From: Strigops habroptila
Taxonomy: Eukaryota; Chordata; Aves; Psittaciformes; Psittacidae
Length of the DNA stretch: 64,000 bases
Assembly (NCBI RefSeq): GCF_004027225.2
Contig: NC_044277.2
Span: 34,876,812 to 34,940,811, forward strand
Direction of reading: 5' to 3'
Translations under genes and position numbers: made by a program
Notes under the pieces: model-generated
What the model was told of the DNA's origin: nothing
What the model saw: the letters and a program-made list of their open reading frames with translations, nothing else
Databases searched by the model: none
Shown: piece by piece, positions 1 to 26,944 of the stretch
Layout of the letters: each line of letters begins with the position of its first letter
Position numbering within the stretch: the first letter of the stretch is position 1

Positions 1-3000
1 GTGCTCCCTATATATCCATTCTCTGGAGGAAAAATCCATCTGTTTCATCTATATTTGAAACACTCACCCTTCCTTATCTTTAGCTAACTCATTCTTCTCT
101 GTCAGGAGCTTCTGCCTGAAAAACTATTTGTTTTGTCTCCATCAGAGAGATCACCTCCTCCAGCCTCTTCACTCAGTACTTAATTCATCAGCTTTTCAAC
201 AGCAAGAGGCACTGGTACAAATGCAAAATCTGTTTTATCCTCATGATTTTTTTTAATGCTCCAAATGCTGTTCCAGCCATTTGAAGTTTCTGTACAGTAA
301 TTACACCTATATGTATGTCCTGTATGTTGCTTCTGCTTCTACTCAACTTTCCCCCTGCCGCTCCACATTTGGCTCAGTTCTGAATGAGTTCAGCTATTCC
401 TGCAGCCATTTTATACCCCACTTCTCTCTAAGTATCTGCATCTCTCCAGCACATCCTTGCTACTGAAAGCAGAGGTTACTAATGTGCGCCACTTTTGAGC
501 GGAAGGAAAATAAAGTAGCAGTGAACACTTCCAACAAGAGTTTCCGAGACTGGGCCCTCAGCTGTGATTCTTTTTTTTTTTTTTAATGGATAAAATCTAA
601 GCCAATGCCAAAAAGATGGAGTGCAGTACCATGGTATTACCACAACGAGGCATGTGATGCATTGTTTTAAAAGCAGCTGTGGCAAACCATTTTTATACTG
701 TGGAGGATTTCTTTCTCTTTTGATACATGATGGATTTCCCCAGATTCTATTCAACACAAGACAGTTTAGAGAGGGTGCTTTCCTTTGCTGTGACATCTTT
801 GCAATGGCAAAAGAAAAAAACCCAACTGTTAAAATGGTTTCCAGTTTTCCAAAAGGAAGTAAGTACTGCATTATTTCTCTTGTGCACTTTCAACTACTCA
901 GATGCATCCTCTTGCCTACCCATGATCTTAAGAAGATAAAAAATACTTTCATTTTGTTTGTAGCTATTCGTTTTTCACAATGTGAATACATCGTGATAAA
1001 ATAAAGGTAACCCTGCAGCTGTGTTGTGCCTGTAGTAGGAATTCTTCAATGACACTTGTTAGTGCAATCTCCTATGTTAAGTATTAACCACTAGGACATT
1101 CAAATTCTACCCTGTGAAGGCTTTTAAGCTGCTGAGTATGTTCTTCTTCAAGGCATGAAGAGAATTCTCATTGTTGTTCCAAAGTATTGCTTGCCCTACG
1201 GAAGAAATTCAGCTTTATATTTTAGCAGTCAACTCCTGTGTGATGATCTTGAGTAGTTAGGGCCTCAGTAAAACTACTGATATTCAGAAATACTATGGAG
1301 CATGAGAAAGAACTATGAAAGAAAATTCTGTGTGTTGGACCATATAGTTGTTCCAGAAACTGAATTCCAAGCAGTAATTTTCATTTTAATTATTTAACTG
1401 TGCCTCAACGACTTAATTAAACAGTGTATTCAAGAGAGTTCTGTTGGGTTGCCCTCAATATGTACTACCTTGAACCAACATAACTAGGACATAAAATTGA
1501 AGAATTACATTTTTCAGAGGTATACTCTTGGTGAGTCTCCACAAAGTAGGTGGCCACTATTGTCGTACAATTACTAGTAGAGGAGTTTGTGTTGCCCCAT
1601 TCAGAGCACTCACAGTGCTTCAGAATAACGCCGGCCTTCGCTTTCCATGCTAGGCAGTCCTTGACTTATTTGGGAACCATGAGGCATTTTTTTAATGTAC
1701 TACCTCTCAGAGTAGAACCAAGAAGTTCTGTCTCCTTTTTCCACTAAGATTTGTGTAACTATACAGCTTCTTCCCCACAAGATCCTGCATTTGCTTTGGT
1801 GGTCCAGGCCTTGCCCAAGCTTGCTGGAACTGCTGTTTGCTTCTCTAACATGTCAATCGTGCCATTGTCTCCCCACCTCTTCTCTGCTGCAGCATCTTCT
1901 CCTTACGCATCCTTTAGAGGTAGCATAAGCAAGCCTTTGGGATCCTACAAGTCCTTCTTTTTGGAATCTTTTTATGAGCTCTCCTCTGAATGCTGCAGAG
2001 TAGTTGCAGCACACTCATTTTTCTCAGTTGCTGTTTCTGGATTCCTCCTGTGGGAAATGATCCCAAAGAGGAAGGAAGATTTTGCTTGGTGTTAAAAAAT
2101 AATAATAAATAAACCATATACAGTTCAAGCTTCAGCTGTGAAAATTTGACCCTTTATTTTAAGCCATTTGTTTCTAGACACACAGTTGTATCTTAGCCTT
2201 AATAATGGGCTTACCATTCGGGTTGTGGTTCGAATGCCAAAGCAGGACACTAGCAGTAAAAGGGAAAATGGTGATAAAAAGATGTACTTCTTCCAAGTAC
2301 AGCGACAGAGCTAACCACTAGCTTGCCAAACTGATAAAGTAGCAATGAAGGCCTGAATGGCAGATCATAGTGCCACCCTGCTAAAGTGTAAGATGTACAG
2401 ACAATAGTAAAATATTGTATGTTACTGTCAGAAAGTATGTTTTAACTGATATCTTGATAATGGCATGGAAGAGTTAATCCTGTTTTGTTGGAAGCACCTT
2501 TATGCGATTTCTGATAGAACAGCAGTGCAGTCAATTCCCTGTGCTATAATGGTAACTGCTTAACTCAGTGTGATTGCTTAATTCTAAACCAGAAGCAGCA
2601 AAAGCTGATTGTTACCTTTAACTTAATAATAATTAATTGAGGGACAGCAAATCCTTCTTAAGCTCAACTTCAATTCCAGTTTCTCTCAACTCTGTCTCCT
2701 TGCTTTGTCCTTCTCAGTCAATCCCCTTATTTTATAAAAAGCCCAACTGCATCCTAAATCCGTTTTAAACTCTTGCCTTTTATTGCCTTGTCAGTGTACA
2801 ATATAGCTCTTTAGTTCACTTCATCCCCCAAATTAAATTTCCTATGGACCAGATCCTCAGCCAGCCTAAGCTGGTGTAGTGCTATCAACAACCATCACTC
2901 TGCTGATCCAGATCATCGAGCCCCCTCCTATTAATCATTGGTTCTTTCCCCCATCCCCCAGGCAGATTGCTTGCATGGTGTTGGCAGGGTTCCTGTATCA

Positions 3001-3631
3001 TCTGTTCATTCACTAATAACACTATTCAGCATTTATTGGGCTAGTCTAGCTCTCTGCAAATTCAGCAGTGAAGCTGCTATTGATTGCGTGACGAGGAAGC
3101 AGAATCAAGCCATATAAAGTCACATTACTTTGTATTCTGAGAGCTCTGTGCAAACAACATGGCAGTTAATTCACTAATAGTTTATATTCATCTTGCTTGT
3201 GTCATAGTGAAGAGAAAATGTTTCAGCACTGCGGGGGTGGGTGGTTTGCATGATCATTTTTCGGAGGATTTGAGAGTCACGTCACAAAAGGCAAGTTGTG
3301 GGCTTTGCTCCAGCAAGGACACACCTTAGTAACTGTAAGGCACATTGCCAAAGACCTCCCTGTTAAGGGAGGTATGATTATGCAGTCTGTGTTTTCTGAT
3401 TACATATATCAAATAAAAGCATCAGATAAAAAACAGTAGGAAGGGCAGAATATTTTCAGCAGAAAGAGTGAATATGATCTCACTTATGCCAGGTTATACC
3501 ATCTGCACTCTGGCTTTCCTTCAAGAAGAAGATCACACCAGGTCCATTACATTTTAATGAAATGCTACTTTAAAAGAGTAACCAAATTATTAAGAAAAAA
3601 CATAGATGCTTTAAAGAACAGAACTGAATGA

Positions 3632-3743
3632 TAGAGCAACTGGGTCTAGTGGAGGGTGTCCCTGCCTGTGGCAGAGGGGTTGGAACTAGATGATCTTTAA
3701 GGTCCCTTCCAACTTAAACCCTTCTATGATTCCATGATTCTAT
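3632..3743 (+). repeat. CR1 LINE 3' tail fragment
   Basis: It contains the CR1 3'-UTR signature: ggttggaactagatgatc, then ttaaggtcccttccaac, then degenerate attctatg octamers (cttctatgattccatgattctat). It is about 110 bp, severely 5' truncated, and in the same orientation as CPA6. Divergence at several positions suggests it is older than the copies at 20.9 and 54.3 kb. Confidence 0.9.
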
Positions 3744-4168
3744 ATTTGGCTCTAAGTCAACTTAAAATTTTGAAGAGTATTACTGGGGACTACAATGCTT
3801 TCTAAAGTCTCTCTTACTATTTTGTCAATGACAGCAGATATTAAAATAACAGAGAGTAGCTTTAAAAAATGAAAGGGTACTTGGCATTTTTCAGTGTATG
3901 TTTTATTTCTGTTTTTAAATGGTGGTGCTTTTACCTAGAAAGAAAAATATATTCTTCGTAGGATTTAAAACATATTGAACATTAAAAAATCTTAATTCAA
4001 ATATTTTCATTACATCACTTTTTGCAAATTCTGAAAGGTTCTGAAAAATTTGCAAAGCTCATCCATGCAATTTTTAAGAAGGGTATTACTTTAGTTACTT
4101 ATCTGTAATTATTTTAAGGAGATAATTTTTAAAGTGTTTTAAAGAATTTAATCTTACAGCATTGCAGT

Positions 4169-4220
4169 ATAAAATATATATACAGATAAAATATATATAC
4201 AAAATAAAATATATATACAG
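4169..4220. repeat. 17-bp AT-rich tandem repeat, three copies
   Basis: The units ataaaatatatatacag (4169-4185), the same core ending in aaa (4186-4203) and ataaaatatatatacag (4204-4220) follow one another directly. Near-identity of the copies indicates recent tandem duplication. Confidence 0.9.
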
Positions 4221-6573
4221 AATATAACACTACGGGGTAACAAAATGCATAATTACAGATGTAACTGACAGCAATAGAATGGCATACATAAATACAGATA
4301 AAATCAAATAGGCCAGTTTCATTATCACTGATATGGAAATACCCACTATGGAGACACAGCCTGAGCTTAATTTGTTGAAACTGTCTAAAAAGAGAAAAGC
4401 ATTAAAAACTCAATGAAGTGGTGTGTGGTGCATTATTTCTTCCCCAGCCAAATTACTCCTCCCTGAAATAAGCATAATAAAAATGTTATTTTTCCTTGAC
4501 TCATATTTTGGAGGATGACTTTTTGTTTTGTTTCCACTGTAAGAACAGTTTTACAGATTTAACATCCATACTTACCATATAGGCTCTTAATCCTGTGCAG
4601 ATTTAAGTGCAGGGCTATCTTAATGCACAGAGTAGCCTTACTTACTTCAAGTATGTGTTTTCTGCACATGGAACATCAATGAAACAGAGCCCTTGTTGTC
4701 ACAATCATTATTTTTGAGTAACCATTCCTTTCTGTTTTGACAAAATTACTTTTTACTATAGCTGCAGTTCCCTGAATACCAACACTTTTATCCAAATATA
4801 TTTGTAGCCTTGATGTGGCCTCCTAATACAAGTAAATCAAATTTAAATGCAATACCATTCCAGCTAAGAATCCTTGGGGAATTTCTGGCACGTGGGCCAG
4901 GAGACCTGGGACTTCTGCATCGGCCAGTGACTTTCTCCCAGGCAGCTCATGGCTTCACCAAGCTTCCCCTCAAAACTCCACTGTCATCCTCTTCTCCCCT
5001 GTGATAATCCTACCCTGTTTCAGCATCTCATCCCGCCTTTCGGTGCTCCACTCTGTGCTGTCCCAGCTTCTGCCCCAGCCTCATTTCATTCTGTGCTGTT
5101 CCCCCTTTGCACTCTATTGCTCACCTTCCCCTCCTCTTGCCTGGCTGAAACAGAAGAGGAGCTCAGCGTGGAGTAGCAGCACTGGGCAGCTCAGTGGCTT
5201 TGCACAGGGATGACATGATGCTTTGGATCTGATGAAGGACCTGTATGTGCAGAGCACTGCTGGGAGGGAAGCTGAGGATGCGTGAGGGGAAAGCATTGCA
5301 TGACAGAGGTAGTTAATGAACAGCTTAGAAAAAGTATTTAGAAGTCTCACTAGGCCCTCAGTAAAGAAAAAGTGTTCAGACTCCTCCATGAGTAAATTTC
5401 AGCCCCAGACATGTCCAATTGTATGGGTGTTTCTTACCGGTATTCTACAAAAAGGATTTGTGAGCCCCTGTGGCAGCTTTAGTAATTCAAACAGCTGCAT
5501 GCTTAAGAGCCCAGAAGTATCGAATTCCTGTACTTCACACTGATCCCTGGCATTTCTCAATTGAAAAGCTTTTAGCTTAGTTTATTTCAGAGCAAACATT
5601 TCCCTTTGTCCTCTCAAACATATGTTACTTCTTGGATCTGAAGGGCCAGAAACACTACAGAGCAGAAGCTGTAATCACAGCAATAGGAGGAGAGGAGCCA
5701 GCCTAAGGCATCCCTCTGAACCCAGTGTCAGTGTGATATATTCTCTGCCTGCCAGGTGAAGCACTTGATTCCTCCTCGTACAGAATCAAGACTTAAACTT
5801 TGAAGGTTGCAGATTTGATGCCCAGTTATGACGAAGGACAGTTTTTTCTACAGCATGTGGTGTCCAAGCTTCCTGAAACTGGTAAAAGAGCATCTCTGAT
5901 TGATACTAACAAACAGAATTGCTGAGAAGCCTCTGGTTTGCTGTGTTTTTCTAAGATATAGAATGTAAAAGAAAATACTTTCCCTACCTAGACTTCCTCT
6001 ACTAATCTTTATACTTGAGGTTCTCCAAAAGTAGAGGGTATTCTAACTTATAAAGGAAAAAGTTGCCTGTATTGATGATTGTGCATATAGTAAATTACTT
6101 TGAATACAAAAAAAGCTTGCGTAATGTGAGCCTTAAACACTTCAAGACTTGCTCTGACCTCACCAAATCACCACCTGGTAGAAACAATAGCAGTCCATTG
6201 TCTTACAGGAGCTAAAGTCATTTCCTCAACTAGGAATCTATCCATTGACTTTCAGCTCCTATGTCAAGAAACACTTTGCATGTATTTGCTTCTCTTTAAT
6301 GTCAGTTGTATTTTCTTGGCTATTGATAGAAAAGAGAAGCAGAGAGAATAGGGTCTTTTAAACACCTTTTTCACATGTTCACATTCTGCCTTTAACCACA
6401 TTTGCAGGAAGATATCAGCCTTTCAAGTACAGCTCTAAGGATGTCAGTGGTGCCATAGAGAGTTCAGGTCTCTCTACTGCCAAAGGCCACATGACTGTCT
6501 TAGCCTGTCACAGCATTTAATCGGGAAATTATTTCTATTATAGAAACTACTTTCTTTGGCTTTTTTGCTTTAG

Positions 6574-19515
<12,942 letters not shown>

Positions 19516-19780
19516 GAGCTACTTCTAGGAGCTGGGAGTTAGCATTTCACTCCCAGTGCTGATGCCTTCTAGTGTGGTCAGTTGCCATTCTAAGCTTGGC
19601 CACTTCAAAATTATAGATGCTAATGGAAAGTATGGTGGTGTTTCTACCAGATCTACTTGGTGGGAAATGGAAAAATCATTTAATATCTTTTCTACAAAAG
19701 TCCATAAAGTTGATATACTTAGTTACAGTTTGGTGTAAAATAGTCTGTTCTTTTTGCAATAAAGCTTTCACGCTGCAACT
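19516..19780 (+). other. CPA6: CPA6 3' UTR (approximate end)
   Basis: This is non-coding sequence directly after the CPA6 stop. The first canonical AATAAA is at 19758-19763, which implies cleavage roughly 10-30 bases later. Further AATAAA hexamers at 19813-19818 and near 19900 could give slightly longer ends. The end point is inferred, with no transcript evidence. Confidence 0.6.
19758..19763 (+). terminator. Candidate CPA6 polyadenylation signal AATAAA
   Basis: This canonical hexamer lies 243 bases after the CPA6 stop codon, in the context tgcaataaagctt. It is the first AATAAA after the stop. Usage is inferred from position only. Confidence 0.55.
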
Positions 19781-20910
19781 TCAGTGAAGCAGGTCCACAT
19801 ACAGATGCCTGAAATAAAACTCCACTTCCAGACAGTCCCTGGACTTAGTCCTTTCCCTAACAGGAAGACTTCCCTTAGTAGGGTCTTTTGAACCAAGGAA
19901 TAAAGTTTACATTCATGTATATGTACTCTGTCACACAGGCCCATGTCCGAAGCAGTAAATGGCAGATAGCTGCAGCTGGCCATGCTGCAAGTGGCAATGT
20001 GGCTTCCTTCTGCATGTATACATACATATGTATATGCACTTTTGTGGGTTTTTTTTTTTCATGTAATGCAAGAATTAGACCCAAGGTTTCCTTTAACTGT
20101 TCAAAGAAACCTATTTTCAAATGTATGTATTGGAGTGGACTCAAAATCAACATATTGCCTTTGAAAATGTAACTGTCCTAGAGATGTGTAAGAATTATAA
20201 TGAAACATTATGGAGATACACAATACTCTGCTTTATGGAGAGACAAAGTGACTTGCCATGACTTGGAACTTGGAAGCTGGCAGTTGACTGCTGCATCTGG
20301 GTTCTGTTGCAATCAGTGTCTGCCCATTTCCACCAGCCGAGGATCTAGCCTTAAACTGACTGATGTTAACTGGTATCTTATTTATCTGTATTCTTGCAGC
20401 GAGTTCTGTAGCTCTATGGCTATGTGGCAGTTCTTCTTGGAAGTCATATTTTTTGCATGTTTTAAAGGAAATAATAATAGATTCTTAAGTGAGCCGGAGG
20501 TGAAAGCAGAAGCATTACAGATGAAATACAGTGAATAAACACCATGTTTGAAAGAATAATAATGAAAGCACAGAGAACATAACAACTTGTTGAGGGGCTT
20601 TTGGTACTTTTAAAATACTATTTTTTTGGTCGTCTTATATCTGCAAAAGCATATACTTTATTAATTTTGAGTTTAATCTTATGCCGTAACATGTTAAATA
20701 AAACATATTTCTTAATAAAATCATTTAAGTATTCTTCATATTTCATTTGTTAAAATTTTAGTTCAAGGATGTGACCATTTTACCTATCTTTAAAACATTA
20801 CTGACACCAATGATTCAATCTTTTACAAAAACTACATCCTCTCTAAATAAGTACTTGAACTTAGCAAATGGGCAACCTTTATATGACTAGGGAGCACTGT
20901 ATTTAATTAA

Positions 20911-21100
20911 GAATCATAGAATCATAGAATCATAGAATAGTAAGGGTTGGAAAGGACCTTAAGATCATCTAGTTCCAACCCCCCTGCCATGGGCAGAGAC
21001 ACCTTGCCTTAAACCATGTGGTCCAAGGCTCTGTCCAACCTGGCCTTGAACACCGCCAGGGATGGAGCATCCACAACCTCCCTGGGCAACCCATTCCAGA
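20911..21100 (-). repeat. CR1 LINE 3' fragment, antisense
   Basis: It begins with repeated gaatcataga octamers, then ggttggaaaggaccttaag, atcatctagttccaac and gccttgaacaccgccaggg, which is the complement of the CR1 3' end. Similarity stops after gggcaacccattccag near 21100. It is close in sequence to the longer antisense copy at 54335-55368 and lies about 1.1 kb after the CPA6 3' end. Confidence 0.92.
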
Positions 21101-24030
21101 GTACCACTGTTTTCAGGACTGCAAAAGGCAATCAGTGAGCAAACATGACAGAATTGCATTCTATTTGTTTATATTTTGTTAATAAAAAGTATTTATTTTA
21201 AACAAGCTTTATGAAAGCTTGTTCAGCTTTGATTAGTTCAGACTTGCTTGAGGAATGCAAGTCTCTACTCTGTTTTAACAAAAATCTAGGACAGAGAAGC
21301 TCTCGAAATATCTACCCACTAGTCATTTATGATGCTTATGACCATAATCATTAAATAGTTTGAAGACAGCAGTAACTGTCTTTTGCTGTGCACAGACTCT
21401 TGACCGACGGCCTTAACAGTAGTGTAAATTAAATTTTAGGACCAACTGTTGTGAGTTATTCTGGATTTAGGTGACATGACTGAACTGCTACAAGGACATG
21501 AGAGATTAAAGTGAAGGACCGAAGGTGTAAGAGATGCCTAATGAACACAAGGCAAATTTACCTCTGGATTGTTAGAGTACAAACCTTTCCAAGTATGGGC
21601 CAAAAGAAACCAGATTCAGATGTGATGTTTTGATTCCTCCTGTTCGTATTCCAACAGTTCATCAAATGAAACATTCCAGCTTTATCTTCATACCATCACA
21701 TCTCCACTAGCACAAACACAAAGAACAAAAACACAAGCTCTTTTAGTTACCAGAAGGACATAACACTGTATATCTAGCTGACCTTCTTGGACAGGAACAA
21801 TTCCAAGTATTCTTACATTCATCTAAGAAGCTTTCACATGTAGAAGTACTTGATATCAAAACCAGTCCATGAATAAAGCCACATCCTGGAATCTGGGTGG
21901 ACTCAGCCTTAATACTATGTGTTGTGTGCAAATGAAAACTCTGAGCTCAGTTTTGAGGATCTGTGCAGGGTAATTTAGTGCCCTGTAGCTGAATACAAGT
22001 GTAAATAGTCCTTGAGCTCTTTAATTTCAGGGTCACTAAAGCTGATCAGAAAGACAGTCAGTAGAAAAGAACAAACCCTATTTCCTGAATTAAGAATTTG
22101 TAAGACAACTTATCAGCAAGAGTTACTCTGAACAGAATGGTTTACCCTAAGTAAAGAACTACTGGAAATCAGCTATTTGGATATGGAACAGTTGTGACTT
22201 TACAAATGTTACTTCTCTGAACAGTTCTTTTTTTATCTCCATAATTGCTTACTTCTCTTCCCTTTGTACTTCTCTTCAGCAGTCTTTTTTGCCTACAGGA
22301 CAAAAGAATCAATAACTGGTTTTGAGAAAAGTGAATTTATTTTATAATCGTAGGTATACTTTATCATTCAACACAATAAAAAGTACATGAACACCAAAAC
22401 ACTGGTTATTAATCCAGCAGTCAAAATTACATATGCAATGATTATGTGAAACCCAGGAGTTACACTTTCATTGATTATTGATAGAATAATTATAACCACT
22501 TCTGTAAATTTGATAAAGTGCTCAGACAAGCTTTTGCAAACATTTGGGGGTGTTTAATAGCTTTTATTTTTTATTAAAAAAAAACCAAACTGAGACTAAT
22601 ATGAAGGAAACAGACCTGTGCCTCTTCAAGTCACTTTTCTCAACTAAACAATTACCCCAAATTACCTTGAATCATCATCATTCATAAATTGATGAAAAAC
22701 TGGTCTTCAGAGGTGAAAAAGGGTATTGAGTTTGGCTGCAAACCTTGAACAGCGAGCACATTTGATGGGTGAAGCTCCCCATGTGTTTTTCAGAAGTCAC
22801 TTTGAAAAGGCCAAAGTATTTGGTCACCCATGTAACATGTAAAGCCTATGGGAAACTGCAGTTCTTCCTAGAAATTTCTGAAATTTGAATAGAAATAGTT
22901 CAAATGACCTTGAATGCCAACATGCATATACTTTGAAACATCCAGTGCCAGTCCACTTGTCTGTAACAAACTGCAGTGTGCAGATTGCACTGCCTGCTTG
23001 AGGACTGTGCAAAATAACTGTTTATTGAGAAGACTGCATCTAATTCTTAAGGTTCGGAAGAAAGCAGTATATCTCCTACCAAAAATAAGTTACTAATCAA
23101 CTGTTCTAGTTTATTAATGTTAACCAATCCCTTCCCTTTTCATGTTTACATTCAATTTAATGGTACCGCTTGAAAAATAATATATTCAGTAAAGTATTTT
23201 TGTAAGCCCTTTGATCTTTCTTGTGGCTGTGTGAAACTATTATGCCATTTCCGTAGCTTGCTGTTATACAGTGGTCACATTCATTGCTAAAAGATGTCAG
23301 TCTCACACAATGACTTAGTTTTTGACTTCCATGCCTAAAAGCCAGATGTTACCATTTTCATACAGTTCTTAAATGATGGTAAAACACCATAATAATATCT
23401 CAGATGTACAAAGACGCAACTACGCTGTAGAAAACAGGACAAGAGAACAGAAATTCAAATAAATTACAGAGAGACTTTTAAAATATAAAGCCTGTGACAT
23501 TAGCTGTACTTCTTTAAAACATTTTTAAACACTCACCACACAAAACACCTTTTCTGAGTTGTAAATTTAAAAGTCTTCTGTCCACAGAAAACATAGGCCA
23601 TTTGGCATGCTTAATGTATGCCTGAGTTCTCATACTCACTCAGGATAAAATTAAGGTGCAAACAGCTGTAATTGTTTCCTCCTTTACTGTGTAGAAGGAA
23701 AGCAGGGTGTGGAGAGAGCTGCCTTCTGGCCAACTGGATCACTAGACTTTCAAGCCCTATTAGCACCACGCAGTCAGAAGTACTGCTGCTGGTGACAGGT
23801 CTGTCGTGGAGGAAGGTGAACAACTCCAGAGTGGTTTTCACAGTCCTCGGCTCAACGTGCTTGTTACCCTAAGTACAATGCAGCTTGTTGGAAATTCATT
23901 GCTTTAGGCCGTATGTGGTGTCAAAAAGGCCTGCCTTAACAAGGTCTTTTGTTAATATCTGCAGATTTTGGATAACGAGTCACAACAGAGCAGTGAGCTA
24001 ACACATGGTTCTCTTCTTAGAAAATGATGT

Positions 24031-24088
24031 TTGGGGCAAGGACATTTAGAATTGGCAATTCTTTAGGCCCCAAATGCTTGTCCTTGCC
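24031..24088. repeat. Nested inverted repeat with two alternative stems
   Basis: Arm ggcaaggaca (24035-24044) is complementary to tgtccttgcc (24079-24088). Arm ttggggc (24031-24037) is perfectly complementary to gccccaa (24067-24073). Between them agaattggcaattct (24048-24062) is a near-perfect palindrome. The two outer stems share bases 24035-24037, so they exclude one another at the base. No known RNA family is recognised. Confidence 0.7.
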
Positions 24089-26932
24089 TGACAGGCAGGA
24101 GCAATCAAGCAGAAAGTCTTGGCTCTCCCTGCTTGCCGCGGAGTAGTTCAAGTCCTCTCCTGAGACACCGACTCAAGCATGGCAGGGCTTGTCCTTGGAT
24201 TTAGACATCAGGGAATGCACTCATAAATAATAGATTCAAATGTTAATTAAAAAAATCTGCCACTGTCCCCAGCCATGCAGAAAGTGCACTTTGCCCACAA
24301 CAAAGGAAATCCATCCATTTGCTTAAAGACATATGGGGGGTAATATATTTCATTTCATCCATCCTGCCTGCTCTTAGAGTCCAACCACCTTAGCACTGCT
24401 CAGCACTATTAAAAAAGATATGTGGCGAAATAGCCATAACAATGAAATATTTTAATGTACCCCCAGGGTCAGTAGGAGCATATACTTTATCTCAAATAAT
24501 AGATAATGAAATAAACACTGTGGAATGACTGCGAGCAGGTGTTTTAGTCTTTTGTGCTGACTACAATGTGCCAGGCTATTCCTCAGCCAATTGAGGATGG
24601 CTCAATGCTGGGAGGGCTGCCTCTTTTTTTAATCGAATAATGAACCCTTTTTTTTTTTTTTACCAATTATGAGCAGAATATCATGTTAGGTCTGAAGATA
24701 TATACACACAAAAGAGTCTGAGAAAGTTTCATTTTATAACAGAATTTCCAGTTTTCTTGAAAATAATTCATCTGTTAAAATCACAGCCAGAGTTTTCAGG
24801 TGGCTTATTGTTTTCAGCATGTTATAACTGAAAAAAAAAAAAAACAGTATAGAAAAAAACCCCAGTGTATATATATATAAAAGATGAGCAGAAATGACCA
24901 ATCTACTTACTGTTTCATTTCTCTTGCTTTATTTCACTTTATTTCTAGATTGAGAAAATCTCGGTTGATTGGGCTGAGTTGAAGGAGTACAGTCAAAAGG
25001 CTGAGTGTAAAGGGTTCTTCTGCTTAATAAACTAGAAGTAGCTGCTTAAAAAAAAAAGGCAACTTGGTGTTTTTTAAGTTCTTTATACAGTATAATTGCC
25101 TTACTCTGTTTAAACTAAATTATCACATTTGCAGAGCTTATTATGGTTTGGAAAGATATAATTTTCCTGAACCAGCCAGTGTTCTTAAGGGTTAAATGAG
25201 TGAAATGCCTGCTAGTGTGGTAGGAGAACCAGAGCTGCTCTTTGGCCTTGTTAGCACAGAGTATGTCAAAAAGACAAGATGTACTTGAGCCTCCTCTTAA
25301 CAAGATGAATTTGCTATTTCATGCTGCATGGTGTCTCCATTTCTCTTCCTCCATTTCAAAACAAGTGAATACTGTCTGTCGGTGACAACTTCAGCTATAA
25401 AAGAGCCTAACTTTTCGTACTAAATTTAAATCATGAACCTGTTAAAATGTGTGAACTTCCCCACATACCTACGCAGATCCATTCACACACAAACAAGATG
25501 TCTGTCTGCACAATGTGTACTGTGTGATGGTTTACGTAATGGTGTAGCTGCAATTCTTGGCAACCACAGGGCTGCTGATAGCAGGCAGCATGTGTTCAGC
25601 ACCTCTTTTCTGCCTGCTGTAAGCACATGCAAATTCAGCTTGTTTGGCCAGTTCCCTTAAAGACCTGGGCACTATTTCACTGGTGCAACACAAGAAGCTC
25701 TCTTCCTGGGGTTTCTCCAGTGTATTTCTGTGGGTTATCCATTTCTACTGTTAACATACCAAATACAAGCTCAGAACATGAGCCAAGTGCGTCACGTGTT
25801 GCACCCTATAATAGAGCCAAGAGGTTGGGGTTTGCTATTGTGAGCACTTAGGACAGCGGCTGTAAGAAGGTGTTATGCCCTCAACTCCCAATGTGGAATG
25901 CATCCCAGAAGCCCCCTTAGTTACCTTGTGGGTTATAAAGGTCCTATACCTTTGCCCAGAGTGACCAAAGGGGTGTCTTGAGCCTGCTCCTGGTAAGTCT
26001 GGTAGCATAATGTTGTGGTGCATAAGGAGAGCACTGGAGAGGCTACAGGACCATACCAGCGGCTACCAGGATTTTTGGACTGCTTCAGCTCATGAACAAT
26101 TCTTCTATATGTTAGCCATTTGCAGGAATACAGGTTTAAAACTATAATTTTAGACAAAACAAAACACCACAACACCTTTCTTACACATTTTAACAATTTT
26201 TCTATTAAAGCTGTTGTGATTGTTTTTAGGTATTTTCCAAGAAATGAAGTCTCTTTTCTAAGAAGCTGAGGTAGAAGTAACCTGAAGCTGCTGTCATGCT
26301 GAAAGCTGTTTAGGGAGTCAGTGGATGCAGTCCGCTACCTGCCAAACACACACCTACCAACACTGCAGATAATAAGTGCAACCTTCAGGAGATGTCTCAG
26401 CAGAGACCTCCCTGCAAACACGTCTGGAGACAGCGCTGCTCTTCAGAGAGAAGTTTGATGCAGACCGGCTATGAATGTTGGAAAGCCCGTCTAGAGCTCT
26501 CTCCTCTTGAGCTGAAAGTAAGCACATCATGTTTGCACAGCTGTCAGGACTGCACTTTAAAAAAGAAAAAAAAAAAAAAAAAGTTGAAATTTGTATCAGA
26601 GTTTTAACAGAGAAAGGGAAAGGAAGGTCCCCATTAATTTCTTGCTTCTCTGAGCAGGACCAGGGGAAAGGCTCCTTCGCTGGTGTGCCTGGCTGCAGAT
26701 CTGCTGACACCCAGCCCATCAGAAACAGTGTTTTTTCAAATTGCCAGAGTCACTGTCTTGTTTTCCTTTTGCCTCTGTGAGAATCCTAAACAATCCATCA
26801 TCGGTGCTAAAGCCTGAATATGCACAAGAATAACTCCCCCGCATTTAGGTGTCTATTGAAGGACACACAAAAAGCTGATTTCTTAAAAATTCCTTTTTGG
26901 GTTCAGTGATTTCTTCTCTGTTGAAAACTAAC

Positions 26933-26944
26933 GGGGGGGGGGGG
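26933..26944. repeat. Homopolymer run of 12 G
   Basis: ctaac followed by twelve G and then aataat, isolated in AT-rich DNA. Confidence 0.9.

Larger units (their letters stand above)
1..6573 (+). other. CPA6 intron (3' part)
   Basis: AT-rich sequence without recognisable coding exons. I looked for the preceding M14 exon (the HxxE zinc-binding motif region, IHAREW-like) and did not see it. Identifiable contents are a CR1 3' tail at 3632-3743 and a triplicated 17-bp AT unit at 4169-4220. The rest shows nothing I can name. Confidence 0.75.

Noticed and set aside
1..6573. Possible upstream CPA6 exon with the HxxE zinc motif
   Set aside because: No stretch encoding an IHAREW-like motif with splice sites was found; it must lie before the window.
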